A stretch of DNA of 64,000 bases from Paenibacillus sp. CF384 (GCF_900106745.1 NZ_FNNV01000013.1:159081-223080), one strand, 5' to 3'. Counted from the stretch's first letter, positions 39,319 through 50,404 are shown. Translations and numbers: made by a program. Notes: generated by a model not told the origin, from the sequence alone.

Positions 39319-40566
39319 ATGGGCTTTCAGAAGCCTCCGGGCACGCAGGACTTTTTGCCGGGCTCGGTAGAGAAATGGCAGTTTGTCGAGAGCAAAGCGC
39401 GTGAAATTTGCCGTCGCTTTAACTTCCGTGAGATCCGCACACCAATGTTTGAAATGACGGAGCTGTATAAGCGCGGTGTCGGTGAAACGACCGATATCGT
39501 GGAGAAAGAAATGTACACGTTCACCGACCGCGGTAATCGCAGTCTAACGCTGCGTCCGGAAGGTACGGCAGGCGCAGTTCGTGCGTATGTCGAGAACAAG
39601 CTGTATGGCGAGCCTGATCTGACGAAGCTGTATTATATCGGGCCAATGTTCCGTTATGAGCGCCAGCAAGCAGGGCGTTACCGTCAGTTCCACCAATTCG
39701 GCATCGAAGCGCTTGGTGCTGTAGATGCTGCGCTGGATGCGGAAGTCATTGCACTGGGTTATACCTTCTACGCCGAAGTGGGATTGAAGGACGTTCGCGT
39801 TGAAATCAATTCCGTCGGGACTCCGGCTGTTCGCGCAGTATTCCGCGAGAAGCTGCTTGGTTTCTTAGAACCAATGCGCGAAATCCTGTGTAAGGATTGC
39901 CAATCGCGGATGGATCGTAACCCGCTGCGCGTGCTGGATTGCAAGACAGATCAGCATCGTTTTGAAGAAGCGCCTTCCATTCTGGATAGCCTGGACGAAG
40001 AGTGCCGCACGCACTTCGAATCGCTGCAAACTCATTTGACGGGAATGAATATTCCGTATTACATCAATCCGCGACTGGTGCGCGGTCTTGATTATTACAC
40101 GCACACGGCATTTGAGTACAAAGCGGAAGGTATCGGAGCTATCGATACCATTGGCGGCGGCGGCCGGTACAACGGCCTTGTAGCCGACATCGGCGGACCG
40201 GATCAGCCGGGCGTTGGCCTTGGACTGGGTTTGGAGCGTACAGTTATGCTGCTGGACAGTCAAGGCGTACAGCTCGATAACCTGCATCAGGTTGACGTGT
40301 ACATGGTAGGGCTTGGCGAGGCGGCTGATCGCGAAGTGACGCGCCTGCTGCACGGTCTGAGAATGCGCGGCATCTCAGCGGAGCGGGATTATCAAGGTCG
40401 TAAAATGAAGGCGCAAATGAAGTCTGCTGACCGCCTTCAAGTTCGTTTCACAGCCATTCTCGGCGACGACGAACTGGCCCGCGGTGAAATCATGCTGAAG
40501 AACATGACGACAGGCGAACAACAGTCGGTTGCGCTTGATCAGCTTGCTGATGAAATTTTGAAATAA
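39319..40566 (+). CDS. hisS: Histidyl-tRNA synthetase
   Basis: A 415-residue class II synthetase. Motif 1 and the N-terminal PPGTQDFLPG, motif 2 (FRYERQQAGRYRQFHQFG), the histidine-binding LVRGLDYYTHTAFE and motif 3 (GVGLGLGLERTVML) are all present, with the anticodon-binding domain at residues 325-415. ATG at 39319 was chosen over ATG at 39313, which abuts the AGGGGGA site. It is followed by aspS after 45 bases and is governed by the upstream T-box. Confidence 0.97.
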   Translation: MGFQKPPGTQDFLPGSVEKWQFVESKAREICRRFNFREIRTPMFEMTELYKRGVGETTDIVEKEMYTFTDRGNRSLTLRPEGTAGAVRAYVENKLYGEPDLTKLYYIGPMFRYERQQAGRYRQFHQFGIEALGAVDAALDAEVIALGYTFYAEVGLKDVRVEINSVGTPAVRAVFREKLLGFLEPMREILCKDCQSRMDRNPLRVLDCKTDQHRFEEAPSILDSLDEECRTHFESLQTHLTGMNIPYYINPRLVRGLDYYTHTAFEYKAEGIGAIDTIGGGGRYNGLVADIGGPDQPGVGLGLGLERTVMLLDSQGVQLDNLHQVDVYMVGLGEAADREVTRLLHGLRMRGISAERDYQGRKMKAQMKSADRLQVRFTAILGDDELARGEIMLKNMTTGEQQSVALDQLADEILK

Positions 40567-40611
40567 GGCATTGCCCTATAATCCCATTATAAAAGGAGCC
40601 TCTAACCTATC

Positions 40612-42429
40612 ATGATGTTGAAAACTCATTCTTGTGGAACACTGACGAAAGCGGAAGTAGGACAAACGGTTACATTGAACGGCTGGGTACAACGCCGCCG
40701 CGACCTTGGCGGAGTGTTGTTTATCGACCTGCGTGACCGTACCGGAATTATGCAAATCGTATTCAATCCTGATTTCTCAGGTGATGCGCTGGCAATTGCA
40801 GACCGTGCTCGTAACGAATTCGTGCTTGCCGTTCGCGGTCAAGTGGTTGAACGTGATGCGGAGACGGTAAACAAAAACATCGCGACAGGTGAAATTGAAA
40901 TCCGCGTGACGGAAATCGAAATCATGAATGCGGCTAAGACGCCTCCGTTCCCAATCGAGGATGGCGTTGAAGTTGATGAGTCGCTACGACTGAAATATCG
41001 TTACTTGGACCTGCGTCGCCCTGAGATGCAGAAGACGCTTCTTCTTCGCTCCAAAGCGGCTAAAGTGTTCCGCGACTACTTGGACGGTCAAGGCTTTATC
41101 GACGTGGAAACACCGATTCTGACGAAGAGCACACCGGAAGGCGCGCGTGACTACTTGGTGCCAAGCCGTGTTCATCCGGGCGAATTCTTCGCGCTGCCGC
41201 AATCGCCGCAAATTTTCAAACAGCTTCTTATGGTTAGTGGTCTAGAGCGCTATTACCAAATCGCACGCTGCTTCCGCGATGAGGATCTTCGTGCGGACCG
41301 TCAGCCGGAGTTCACGCAAGTCGACATCGAGACTTCCTTCTTGTCGCAGGATCAACTGCTGAACCTGATGGAAGAGCTTGTCGTGAAATTGTTCCGTGAA
41401 ACCGTTGGCGTTGAAATTCCTACACCATTCCAACGTATTACGCATGCAGATGCGATGAATAAATACGGCTCCGATAAGCCTGACCTGCGTTTTGGCATGG
41501 AGATGGAAGACATTACCGATATCGTTGCTAACAGCGACGTGAAAGTATTCGCATCGGTGGCGGCTAGCGGCGGCGTTGTTAAGGTGCTGAATGCCAAAAC
41601 TTGTGCAAGCTGGAGCCGTAAAGAGCTTGACGATCTGCAGCCGTTCGCAGCGCGTTACGGCGGTAAGGGTCTGGCTTGGGTGACAGTGAAGGAAGGAGAA
41701 TGGCGCGGTCCGATCGTGAAATTCTTCAAGCCTGAAGAAATCGCGGCGATGACAGAGCGTCTTGGCGTAGAAGAAGGCGATTTGCTGCTGTTCTCTGCAG
41801 ACAAGAAGAAAGTCGTTGCAGATGTGCTTGGCAACCTGCGTCTGAAGATCGGTAAACAGCTTGGTTTGATCGATGAGTCCAAATTCAAGCTGGAGTGGGT
41901 TGTAGACTTCCCGCTGCTCGGCTACGATGAAGAAGCGAAACGTTATGTAGCGGAACACCATCCGTTCACACGTCCAAACGAAGACGATCTGCCGCTGTTC
42001 GAAACAGATCCGGGCGCTATCCGCGCGCAGGCTTATGACCTTGTTCTTAACGGCTACGAGGTTGGCGGCGGTTCGATGCGGATCTATAAACGTGACGTAC
42101 AGGAGCTCATGTTCAAAGCACTTGGCTTCTCCCTTGAAGAGGCGCATGAGAAATTCGGCTTCCTGCTCGATGCTTTCGATTACGGAACGCCTCCACACGG
42201 CGGCTTTGCATTCGGATTTGACCGCCTTGTGATGCTGCTGGCCGGACGCACGAATCTTCGTGAAACGATCGCGTTCCCTAAAACAGCAAGTGCAACGGAC
42301 CTGCTCAGCGATGCGCCATCCGAAGTGGATATCTCTCAGCTGCAACAGCTGCATATCCGTACCATTCAAAAGCCTGCAAAACAGCCTGAGGCTGCAGCAG
42401 CCGGTGCTTCCGCACAGCAAACTAACTAA
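40612..42429 (+). CDS. aspS: Aspartyl-tRNA synthetase
   Basis: A 605-residue bacterial-type class II synthetase. The N-terminal OB anticodon domain ([20 protein letters not shown]) is followed by the catalytic core with [30 protein letters not shown] (motif 2) and [11 protein letters not shown] (motif 3), and the bacterial GAD insertion at about residues 300-420. An Ala-rich tail ends the protein. Transcription from the hisS T-box links it to the GAC specifier. Start is ATG 40612, with a second ATG next; AAGGAG lies 14 bases upstream. Confidence 0.97.
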   Translation: MMLKTHSCGTLTKAEVGQTVTLNGWVQRRRDLGGVLFIDLRDRTGIMQIVFNPDFSGDALAIADRARNEFVLAVRGQVVERDAETVNKNIATGEIEIRVTEIEIMNAAKTPPFPIEDGVEVDESLRLKYRYLDLRRPEMQKTLLLRSKAAKVFRDYLDGQGFIDVETPILTKSTPEGARDYLVPSRVHPGEFFALPQSPQIFKQLLMVSGLERYYQIARCFRDEDLRADRQPEFTQVDIETSFLSQDQLLNLMEELVVKLFRETVGVEIPTPFQRITHADAMNKYGSDKPDLRFGMEMEDITDIVANSDVKVFASVAASGGVVKVLNAKTCASWSRKELDDLQPFAARYGGKGLAWVTVKEGEWRGPIVKFFKPEEIAAMTERLGVEEGDLLLFSADKKKVVADVLGNLRLKIGKQLGLIDESKFKLEWVVDFPLLGYDEEAKRYVAEHHPFTRPNEDDLPLFETDPGAIRAQAYDLVLNGYEVGGGSMRIYKRDVQELMFKALGFSLEEAHEKFGFLLDAFDYGTPPHGGFAFGFDRLVMLLAGRTNLRETIAFPKTASATDLLSDAPSEVDISQLQQLHIRTIQKPAKQPEAAAAGASAQQTN

Positions 42430-42524
42430 TCCAACAACCGGCTTTCGTCCGCGTGTAGCGTCGAGAGCCGGATTCTTTATGTTTATAGCAGGTACAAATT
42501 ATAGCTAAGAGGTGTATTTCCATT

Positions 42525-43277
42525 ATGCTGCACCAATTTTCACGAACGGAGCTCGCCATCGGTCCAGAAGGTCTGGAGATGATGAAGGGCAGCACGGTTG
42601 CGGTGCTCGGTATCGGCGGTGTCGGTGCGATAGCCGCAGAAGCACTTGCGCGGACAGGCGTTGGCCGCATTATACTCATCGACAAAGATGTCGTCGATAT
42701 TACGAACATTAACCGCCAGGTTCATGCGCTCACAACGACGGTCGGCCAGCCCAAAGCAGACCTCATGCGTGACCGCATTAAGCTGATCAATCCGGAATGC
42801 GATGCCATTTCACTGCGGATGTTTTACACGGAAGAAACGTACGAGAAGCTTTTCGAATATGAGCTGGATTATGTTGTGGATGCTTCGGATACGATAGCTT
42901 ACAAGATCCATCTGATCAAACAATGTTTGGAGCGCCAAATCCCGATCATCTCCAGCATGGGGGCAGCGAACAAAATGGATCCGACTAGGTTCCAGGTAGC
43001 GGATATTTCCAAAACCTCGATGGATCCGATTGCACGGGTCGTCCGTCAGAAGTTGCGTAAAGAGGGCATTAAGAAGGGCGTAAAGGTCGTATTCTCGACG
43101 GAAGAGCCGATGAAGCCCCGTGAAGATGTCACGCAGCGTATCGTGCCTGAGAATGCGCCTGAAATACGCAAAGCAAAGCAGCCGCCGGCCAGCAATGCTT
43201 TTGTCCCTCCGGTTGCGGGACTAATTATGGTGAGTGTAGTCGTGAAAGACTTGCTCGCTAAAGGAGGTATTTCCTAA
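42525..43277 (+). CDS. tcdA: tRNA threonylcarbamoyladenosine dehydratase TcdA
   Basis: A 250-residue E1-like (ThiF/HesA) enzyme that cyclises the t6A modification at tRNA position 37 using ATP. The nucleotide loop GIGGVGAIAAEALAR, DKDVVDITNINRQ and the region SSMGAANKMDPTRF are typical of the YrvM/CsdL subgroup. The N-terminal FSRTELAIGPEGLEMM also fits. It follows aspS as in Bacillus. AGAGGTG precedes the ATG, and the next gene starts on the base after its stop. Confidence 0.93.
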   Translation: MLHQFSRTELAIGPEGLEMMKGSTVAVLGIGGVGAIAAEALARTGVGRIILIDKDVVDITNINRQVHALTTTVGQPKADLMRDRIKLINPECDAISLRMFYTEETYEKLFEYELDYVVDASDTIAYKIHLIKQCLERQIPIISSMGAANKMDPTRFQVADISKTSMDPIARVVRQKLRKEGIKKGVKVVFSTEEPMKPREDVTQRIVPENAPEIRKAKQPPASNAFVPPVAGLIMVSVVVKDLLAKGGIS

Positions 43278-43931
43278 ATGAATGCGGAACTCGTTAACAA
43301 ATTACGCCTATCGCTCGATATGCGCATTGCGGTACTGGAAGCGCCTGCTCCTTCTTATGAGGAAGAGCTGGGTGTTGAGGAGAACGAAGCTTTTGATGAA
43401 ATGGACAGCGGTACTTATGATTTTGTCATGCTGTTCGCAAAGGACATTGCAAGCTTGAATGAACATGCACCTAAGGCGCTTAAAGCAGTCAAGAAAGAAG
43501 GTCTACTCTGGATCTGCTATCCGAAAGGAACGGCCAAAATTCGCACAGACATTAACCGCGATCGCGGCTGGAAAGTCGTCAAAGACGAAGGCTGGGAAGG
43601 CGTTTCACTTGTGTCTGTCGATGAGACATGGTCAGCTATGCGCTTCCGTCCGGTAGGCATGGTGCAAACCTCGGCAAGAGCCAGCCGTGCTGCTGATATC
43701 GGCCGTACGACGACTACTGCAGTGAAAGAACTGGTTATTCCGGATGACGTCACGGCAGCACTTGCCGCAAAGCCTGAAGCAGCTGCATTCTTCGCTGAGC
43801 TTGCGCCATCGCATCGCAAAGAGTACATTCGTTGGATCAATGAAGCGAAGCAAGAAGTGACACGTACGAAACGCATCAATGAAATGGCGGATAAACTGGA
43901 AAAACAGTTGAAACGCCCTTCGGATAAATAA
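43278..43931 (+). CDS. YdeI/OmdA-family protein with DUF3052-like N-terminal domain
   Basis: A 217-residue protein. The C-terminal third (AFFAELAPSHRKEYIRWINE) is the YdeI/OmdA domain, annotated in some bacteria as bacteriocin-protection. The N-terminal half (FAKDIASLNEHAPKALKAVKK, then LWICYPKGT) resembles DUF3052-like domains. It starts immediately after tcdA with AAAGGAGG in the end of that gene, so the two are co-translated. No enzymatic motif is apparent and the cellular role is unknown. A terminator follows. Confidence 0.78.
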   Translation: MNAELVNKLRLSLDMRIAVLEAPAPSYEEELGVEENEAFDEMDSGTYDFVMLFAKDIASLNEHAPKALKAVKKEGLLWICYPKGTAKIRTDINRDRGWKVVKDEGWEGVSLVSVDETWSAMRFRPVGMVQTSARASRAADIGRTTTTAVKELVIPDDVTAALAAKPEAAAFFAELAPSHRKEYIRWINEAKQEVTRTKRINEMADKLEKQLKRPSDK

Positions 43932-43939
43932 TGATCAGA

Positions 43940-43982
43940 AGCCCGAATCTGCAGGTAGATCCTGAAGATTCGGGCTTTTTTT
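43940..43982 (+). terminator. Terminator after the hisS operon
   Basis: AGCCCGAATCT/AGATTCGGGCT forms a perfect 11-base stem followed by TTTTTT. It closes the hisS-aspS-tcdA-ydeI run. Confidence 0.95.
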
Positions 43983-44006
43983 GCGCGGAGTTTTGTCCTA
44001 GTCAAC

Positions 44007-44058
44007 AAAAGTTGCCTTTGACAAACTTTTTTGTGTGTGTACAATGAAAGTAGGCAAC
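44007..44058 (+). promoter_or_regulatory. mntH promoter with overlapping inverted repeats
   Basis: TTGACA (44018-44023) and TACAAT (44040-44045) are 16 bases apart. The inverted repeat AAAAGTT (44007-44013)/AACTTTT (44024-44030) straddles the -35, and GTTGCC (44011-44016)/GGCAAC (44053-44058) brackets the whole promoter. A metal-responsive repressor such as MntR could bind here; this is inference. Confidence 0.55.
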
Positions 44059-44125
44059 AACAGTTTCACTCCTGCATATGTGTAAGGGATATACGACATA
44101 TTAGTGTTTACATGAGGTGAGAACA

Positions 44126-45472
44126 ATGAGTGATCAATCTAATTCGGTGGCAGCCGAGAAAGGCTGGCGAAATCGAAGAACGACGAATACACTTCCCGAA
44201 GTGTATCGTTCCATGAAGATTCCGAAGAACGGATCGTGGTTTCGCAAGTTTCTAGCTTTTGCCGGACCGGGTTATCTCGTAGCCGTTGGCTACATGGATC
44301 CGGGCAATTGGGCAACCGACTTAGCGGGCGGCTCAAAGTTCGGCTATACGCTCTTATCCGTTATATTATTATCCAATCTGATGGCGATTCTGCTTCAAGC
44401 ACTTGCCGGGAAGCTCGGCATCGTCACAGGACGCGATCTAGCACAGGCCTGTAAGGACCATTACAGCAAACCAGTCGCCATGTCGCTATGGGTGCTCTGT
44501 GAGCTTGCAATAGCTGCTTGTGATCTTGCAGAGGTCATCGGAACAGCGATCGCACTGAATTTATTGTTTGGCATACCGCTTATAGCAGGGGTCATAATAA
44601 CGGTACTGGATGTACTGCTCATACTGCTCCTGCAGAATAAGGGTTTCAGATATATAGAAGCGCTCGTAATCGTACTGATCGTCACCATCGGCGGCTGTTT
44701 CCTGGTTGAAATCTTCTGGTCGCAGCCACAAGTTGGCGAAGTCATGAAGGGTTTTATTCCAAGCTCGGAAATTGTTACGAATCCAGCGATGCTCTACATC
44801 GCGATTGGCATACTAGGCGCGACAGTCATGCCGCATAATCTGTATTTGCACTCATCTATCGTTCAGACGCGTCAATTCGAACAGACGGAGCTTGGTAAAC
44901 GCCAAGCGATTAAATATTCGACTTGGGATTCCACCATTGCCTTATTCTTCGCATTATTCATTAATGCTGCTATTCTCATCATTGCTGCGGCAAGCTTCTA
45001 CGCGGCTGGTCATACCGAGATCGCGGAGATCGGTGAAGCTTATCACCTGCTGGCGCCGATGCTGGGAACAACAGCGGCAAGTGTATTGTTCGGGGTAGCG
45101 CTGCTCGCGGCTGGACAGAATTCCACCTTGACCGGCACGCTCGCAGGGCAGATCGTCATGGAAGGGTTCTTGAACATCCGACTGGCTCCATGGCTGAGAA
45201 GACTGATTACACGGCTCATAGCGATCATCCCCGCCGTTATTGTCACTTGGCTGTACGGTGCAAGCGGAACAGCGCAGCTGCTCATTCTAAGTCAAGTCAT
45301 CTTGTCGCTGCAGCTCTCATTTGCGGTCATCCCACTTGTTAAATTCACAAGCGACAAACAGAAGATGGGTAAGTTTGCTAACCCGCTTTGGCTTAAGATA
45401 CTCGCGTGGTTCGTTGCCATCGTCATTGCAGGATTGAACATCTATTTGCTCTTCCAGACGTTTTTTGGCTAA
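44126..45472 (+). CDS. mntH: Nramp-family divalent metal transporter MntH
   Basis: A 448-residue proton-coupled importer of Mn2+ and related ions. The metal-binding TM1 motif [10 protein letters not shown] is intact (D58, N61), and TM6 carries [14 protein letters not shown]. Eleven membrane segments can be counted. A soluble N-terminus of about 40 residues precedes TM1. ATG at 44126 follows GAGGTG. It is a single gene between two terminators with its own promoter, so independent regulation, plausibly by manganese, is expected. Confidence 0.96.
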   Translation: MSDQSNSVAAEKGWRNRRTTNTLPEVYRSMKIPKNGSWFRKFLAFAGPGYLVAVGYMDPGNWATDLAGGSKFGYTLLSVILLSNLMAILLQALAGKLGIVTGRDLAQACKDHYSKPVAMSLWVLCELAIAACDLAEVIGTAIALNLLFGIPLIAGVIITVLDVLLILLLQNKGFRYIEALVIVLIVTIGGCFLVEIFWSQPQVGEVMKGFIPSSEIVTNPAMLYIAIGILGATVMPHNLYLHSSIVQTRQFEQTELGKRQAIKYSTWDSTIALFFALFINAAILIIAAASFYAAGHTEIAEIGEAYHLLAPMLGTTAASVLFGVALLAAGQNSTLTGTLAGQIVMEGFLNIRLAPWLRRLITRLIAIIPAVIVTWLYGASGTAQLLILSQVILSLQLSFAVIPLVKFTSDKQKMGKFANPLWLKILAWFVAIVIAGLNIYLLFQTFFG

Positions 45473-45489
45473 TCATTGGTAACGATTCA

Positions 45490-45520
45490 GAAGACCTTCT
45501 CCTTACTGGGGAAGGTCTTC
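45490..45520 (+). terminator. Terminator after mntH
   Basis: GAAGACCTTC and GAAGGTCTTC pair around TCCTTACTGG; a short T-rich tail follows. Confidence 0.85.
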
Positions 45521-45600
45521 TTGCATATAGCAACTGCGTACAGGAATAGCGAACGTTTGTGCTAGTGTGCTATGATAAGCAGGAAAGGAATGGGTGAGCG

Positions 45601-46905
45601 ATGGATTTATTTAGCTATCAGAATGAGGAACAAGCACCGCGAGCCAAGCTGTTGGCAGACCGCATGCGCCCTCAGACGATTGAAGAATATATAGGCCAGT
45701 CCGACATTGTCGGGCCAGGCAAGCTGCTTCGACGCGCAATCGAAGCGGATCAAATTACATCGATTCTGCTGTATGGCCCTCCAGGCTGCGGCAAGACGAC
45801 CCTGGCACATATCATTTCGAAACGTACGCAAGGGGAGTTTGTAAAGCTGAATGCCGTGGATGCGTCCGTCAAGGATGTACGGGAAGTGATTGAGCAGGCA
45901 AGGATCACCAAGTCGATGTACGGCCGCAAAACAATTCTGTTCTTAGACGAGGTGCATCGCTTCAACTCGGCCAGACAGGATGCGCTACTGCCGGCAGTGG
46001 AGCAGGGAATCATTATCTTCATAGGAGCCACTACGGAGAATCCATTTCATTATGTGAATGGCGCGCTCCTATCTCGATCCACGTTGTTTCAGCTGGAATC
46101 GCTGACGCGCGAGGATGCACTCACGGCAATGCGCCGTGCAATGGCAGACCGTGATCGTGGACTTGGCTTCATGGATTTGACGGTCGAGGATGAAGCACTG
46201 CAGCACATGGCCTCCATGGCAGGCGGAGATATTCGCCGCGCGCTGAATGCGCTTGAGCTGGCAGCCGTGACGACTCCGTCACAACCGGACGGCTCGGTTA
46301 TTGTAACGTTGGAAGTGGCGGAGGAGTCCATCCGCAAGCCGACCATTCGCGCAGACGAATCGACACAATACGACGTGTTATCTGCTTTCCATAAGAGCGT
46401 TCGGGGATCCAGCGATGCCGCTTTATTCTGGTTTCTGTATGCGGTCGAGAAGCTGGGCATGGATCCGATGACATTCATAAGGCGGTTGATCGTGGCTTGC
46501 AGCGAGGATATCGGGCTTGCGAATCCGCAGGCGATGGTTCAAGCGGTGACGGCTATGGATGCGTATCATAAAATTGGCTGGCCGGAAGCCAAATACAATA
46601 TTACGCAGGCGATTCTGTTTGCCGTGGAAAGTCCGAAGTCCAATGCCGCGGCTGTGGCGATCGGCAACGCGATGAATGCCATCGAGCAGCTTGGAGCAGC
46701 CGAAGTGCCGCATCACATGAGAGATACACACTACAGCGGTGCTGCGCGTCTTGGGCATGTTGGTTATAAGTATCCGCATGATTACCCTGGCCACTATGTG
46801 AAACAGGTGTATTTGCCTGAACGGATAGCGAACAAAACGTTCTACCATGCCACCAATCAGGGGATGGAGGACAAGATTCGACAAAATCAGGAGCGGCGGA
46901 AATGA
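45601..46905 (+). CDS. rarA: Replication-associated recombination protein RarA (MgsA)
   Basis: A 434-residue AAA+ ATPase of the clamp-loader/RuvB-like group, acting at stalled replication forks. Motifs: RPQTIEEYIGQSDIVG, Walker A GPPGCGKTTLAH, Walker B ILFLDEVHRFN, sensor GATTENPFHYVNGALLSR, and the C-terminal tetramerisation region with HYSGAARLGHVGYKYPHDYPGH. AAAGGAATGGGTGAGCG precedes the ATG. The locus matches Bacillus yrvN after tcdA; here mntH and the YdeI gene intervene. Confidence 0.96.
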   Translation: MDLFSYQNEEQAPRAKLLADRMRPQTIEEYIGQSDIVGPGKLLRRAIEADQITSILLYGPPGCGKTTLAHIISKRTQGEFVKLNAVDASVKDVREVIEQARITKSMYGRKTILFLDEVHRFNSARQDALLPAVEQGIIIFIGATTENPFHYVNGALLSRSTLFQLESLTREDALTAMRRAMADRDRGLGFMDLTVEDEALQHMASMAGGDIRRALNALELAAVTTPSQPDGSVIVTLEVAEESIRKPTIRADESTQYDVLSAFHKSVRGSSDAALFWFLYAVEKLGMDPMTFIRRLIVACSEDIGLANPQAMVQAVTAMDAYHKIGWPEAKYNITQAILFAVESPKSNAAAVAIGNAMNAIEQLGAAEVPHHMRDTHYSGAARLGHVGYKYPHDYPGHYVKQVYLPERIANKTFYHATNQGMEDKIRQNQERRK

Positions 46906-47102
46906 CCAAAATAACAGCTGAATCCTCAAAAACGTAAGCAGGAGCTAGAAAATAGCGCATAAAGGCCGACCTTTATGGAATAAACATAACTAGAACCGCG
47001 AATACGGGCCAGAAGGTGGGATGACGGCATTTGACGTAAAGTTGCTTCATCGACTACTCTAGTATTATAACGTTTCTTTATAATCTTAAGTCCCAGAAGG
47101 AG
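46906..47102 (+). other. Intergenic leader between rarA and the CNNM-type gene
   Basis: This interval of about 200 bases has no credible gene and no T-run terminator after rarA. Near 47041-47066 there is a TTGCTT...TATTAT/TTATAA arrangement that may be a promoter. I see no convincing riboswitch fold. Confidence 0.4.
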
Positions 47103-48497
47103 GTGCACCTGTTCGTCGCAATCGCGGCTAACAGGGAATCGTTGAGTAGTGACCCGTTACCCATAATTTTGAACTTGCTTTTAATCGTTTTTCTTGTTTT
47201 TTTGAATGGTTTTTTCGTAGCTGCGGAATTTGCCATGGTGAAAGTAAGAAGCAGTCGGATTGATTCACTGGCGCTTGACGGCAATCGCCGTGCCCGTTTT
47301 GCATCCAGGCTAACTAGTAATTTGGATGCGTATCTATCGGCCTGTCAGCTTGGAATTACGTTGGCATCACTTGGTCTTGGTTGGGTAGGTGAGCCTGCCA
47401 TTGCAGCGATGCTTGAGCCTGTGCTTGAGAAGTTCCATTTTAGCCCAGTCGCCATTCATACGGTTGCCTTTATTATTGCCTTTACCATCATTACGGTGTT
47501 ACACATTGTACTTGGAGAATTGGCCCCCAAAACGATTGCGATTCGAAAAGCTGAGTCGGTAACAATGTGGACGGCTATGCCGCTCATAGGTTTTCACAAA
47601 ATCATGTATCCGTTTATCTATCTGCTCAACGGAACAGCCAACTGGTTGCTTAAGCGCGTTGGTATTGAGCCTGCGGCAGAACATGAATCCGCCCATACCG
47701 AAGAAGAAATTCGCATCCTGATGAAAGAAAGTCATAAATCCGGACTAATTGATAATACGGAGCTAACGCTTGTCGATAATATATTTGATTTTGCCGAAAC
47801 CCATGCGCGGGAGATAATGATTCCACGTACCGAAATGATATGCTTATATGCCAATCTGTCGTTCGACGAGAACCAGGCTATTGCGCTTAAAGAAATGCAT
47901 ACTCGTTATCCGGTTTGTGACGGCGACAAGGACAATATCATCGGATTTGTCCACATTAAAGACTTACTTAAAGTGACGCATCAAGGCTTGCCGGATATTC
48001 GCACGATTACACGTCCAATGACTACAGTGCCTGATTCCATGCAAATCAGCAACCTGCTTAAGCTGATGCAGAAGAAGAAGACCCAAATCGCCATTCTTAT
48101 CGATGAATATGGCGGCACGTCCGGACTTGTAACGCTTGAGGATATCATGGAAGAAATCGTCGGTGAAATTCAGGATGAATTTGATGAAGAACGCCCCGAT
48201 ATCGAGCCAAGAGATGACCAATCCCATTCGATCAACGGCATGATGTTGATTGAAGAGGTGAACAGCTACTTCGGATTGGAAATCGAAAGCGACGATTACG
48301 ATACGATCGGCGGCTGGTTCTACGCGCAAATCGAGAATCCTCCGTCTAAAGGCCAACGTGTCGTGCAACCGGACGGCTTTGAGTTTGTGATTGAGGAGAC
48401 CGACCACTTACGGATATCCAGAATCATCATCCGCAAGCAAGGAAGCCGAATCGAAGAAGAAGAAGAAAGTATCGAATTGCAAGCAGAAACCGGTTAA
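47103..48497 (+). CDS. CNNM/CorC (hemolysin C-like) membrane protein
   Basis: A protein of about 462 residues in the family of CorC/CNNM Mg2+ transport and homeostasis proteins. The DUF21 membrane domain (residues 20-200) carries LVFLNGFFVAAEFAMVKVRSSR and ACQLGITLASLGLGWVGEP. It is followed by a CBS pair (REIMIPRTEM, DEYGGTSGLVTLEDIMEEIVGEI) and a C-terminal CorC_HlyC domain. The start is awkward: GTG 47103 overlaps the AAGGAGG site, whereas CTG at 47109 has ideal spacing, and the first TTG in frame is at 47142. The substrate is most likely magnesium or sodium-coupled, by family. Confidence 0.88.
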   Translation: MHLFVAIAANRESLSSDPLPIILNLLLIVFLVFLNGFFVAAEFAMVKVRSSRIDSLALDGNRRARFASRLTSNLDAYLSACQLGITLASLGLGWVGEPAIAAMLEPVLEKFHFSPVAIHTVAFIIAFTIITVLHIVLGELAPKTIAIRKAESVTMWTAMPLIGFHKIMYPFIYLLNGTANWLLKRVGIEPAAEHESAHTEEEIRILMKESHKSGLIDNTELTLVDNIFDFAETHAREIMIPRTEMICLYANLSFDENQAIALKEMHTRYPVCDGDKDNIIGFVHIKDLLKVTHQGLPDIRTITRPMTTVPDSMQISNLLKLMQKKKTQIAILIDEYGGTSGLVTLEDIMEEIVGEIQDEFDEERPDIEPRDDQSHSINGMMLIEEVNSYFGLEIESDDYDTIGGWFYAQIENPPSKGQRVVQPDGFEFVIEETDHLRISRIIIRKQGSRIEEEEESIELQAETG

Positions 48498-48518
48498 CCG
48501 CCATTATACGTATAAGAG

Positions 48519-48560
48519 GCTGCCCCAAAAGTGCAAGATGACTTTTGGGGCAGCTTTTGT
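48519..48560 (+). terminator. Terminator after the CNNM-type gene
   Basis: GCTGCCCCAAAAGT pairs with ACTTTTGGGGCAGC around GCAAGATG, followed by TTTTG. Confidence 0.95.
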
Positions 48561-48572
48561 TTGATTTCATAT

Positions 48573-48604
48573 AAAAAAGCATCTCCGATCAAGGGATCGG
48601 AGAT
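48573..48604 (-). terminator. Terminator for mnmA (minus strand)
   Basis: ATCTCCGATC and GATCGGAGAT pair around a four-base loop. On the minus strand they are followed by GCTTTTTT. It lies 23 bases beyond the mnmA stop. Confidence 0.9.
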
Positions 48605-48626
48605 ACTTCTTAATGGTGATGCGGAT

Positions 48627-49727
<1,101 letters not shown>

Positions 49728-49889
49728 TTAATACCACCACCTTGATAGTTCAAAGTCGCTCCGGAGGATCATTTCCACCGTGCGACCGATTCAATTCATC
49801 TATTGTAGCATAGATTGCGTATGATTTTCATGAAAGTGTCATCGTTTTTTCAACAAATTCTGTTTCCGTTATGTTAACATAGATATGAT

Positions 49890-49937
49890 ATGGGAATACC
49901 ATGAATTGTAATCCATGATCGCTCCAGCACTTACAAT
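49890..49937 (+). promoter_or_regulatory. cymR upstream region: palindrome and -10 element
   Basis: ATGGgaataCCAT (49890-49902) precedes TTGTAA (49906-49911) and TACAAT (49932-49937, spacing 20). The palindrome could be an autoregulatory site. This is tentative. Confidence 0.35.
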
Positions 49938-49971
49938 AGGATATAGTTTAGCCCGGGAAGAGGTGTCGTAG

Positions 49972-50391
49972 TTGAAAATTTCAACCAAAGGCCGGTACGG
50001 TCTAACCATTATGATGGAGCTTGCAGGTAAGTTCGGAGAAGGTCCAACATCATTGAAGAGCATCGCAGAGCGGAATCATCTATCAGAGCATTACCTCGAG
50101 CAGCTTATTGCACCGCTACGTAATGCGGGTCTGGTTAAGAGTATTCGCGGCGCTTACGGCGGTTATATTCTGTCGAAGGAACCGCAGGAAATCACGTCAG
50201 GGGATGTCATTCGTATCCTGGAAGGTCCGATTTCGCCTGTCGATTTCACGGAAGAGGATGACCCGGCCAAGCGGAATTTGTGGCTCAGAATTCGTGACAG
50301 CATTGCTGAAGTGCTTGATTCGACAACGCTCGCTGATCTCGTAACGTATAAAGAAGAGGAGCCTCAGGACTCCTACATGTTCTATATTTAA
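49972..50391 (+). CDS. cymR: Rrf2-family cysteine metabolism repressor CymR
   Basis: A 139-residue winged-helix regulator. It opens MKISTKGRYGLTIMMELA and carries the recognition helix region HLSEHYLEQLIAPLRNAGL followed by the wing RGAYGGYILSK. It has no iron-sulfur cysteines, as in CymR, which instead senses O-acetylserine through CysK. The start is TTG at 49972 after AAGAGGTGTCG. It is immediately upstream of a cysteine desulfurase (13 bases), the conserved arrangement. A small palindrome, ATGGgaataCCAT, lies about 70 bases upstream. Confidence 0.9.
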   Translation: MKISTKGRYGLTIMMELAGKFGEGPTSLKSIAERNHLSEHYLEQLIAPLRNAGLVKSIRGAYGGYILSKEPQEITSGDVIRILEGPISPVDFTEEDDPAKRNLWLRIRDSIAEVLDSTTLADLVTYKEEEPQDSYMFYI

Positions 50392-50404
50392 GGATGATTG
50401 TATA

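Noticed and set aside
41242..42420. Minus-strand open frame of 392 codons inside aspS
   Set aside because: It is a shadow of aspS codon usage, with no start context and no homology signals.
46906..47102. Magnesium or manganese riboswitch before the CNNM-type gene
   Set aside because: I looked for M-box or yybP-ykoY features in the 200-base leader and found no conserved core I could name.
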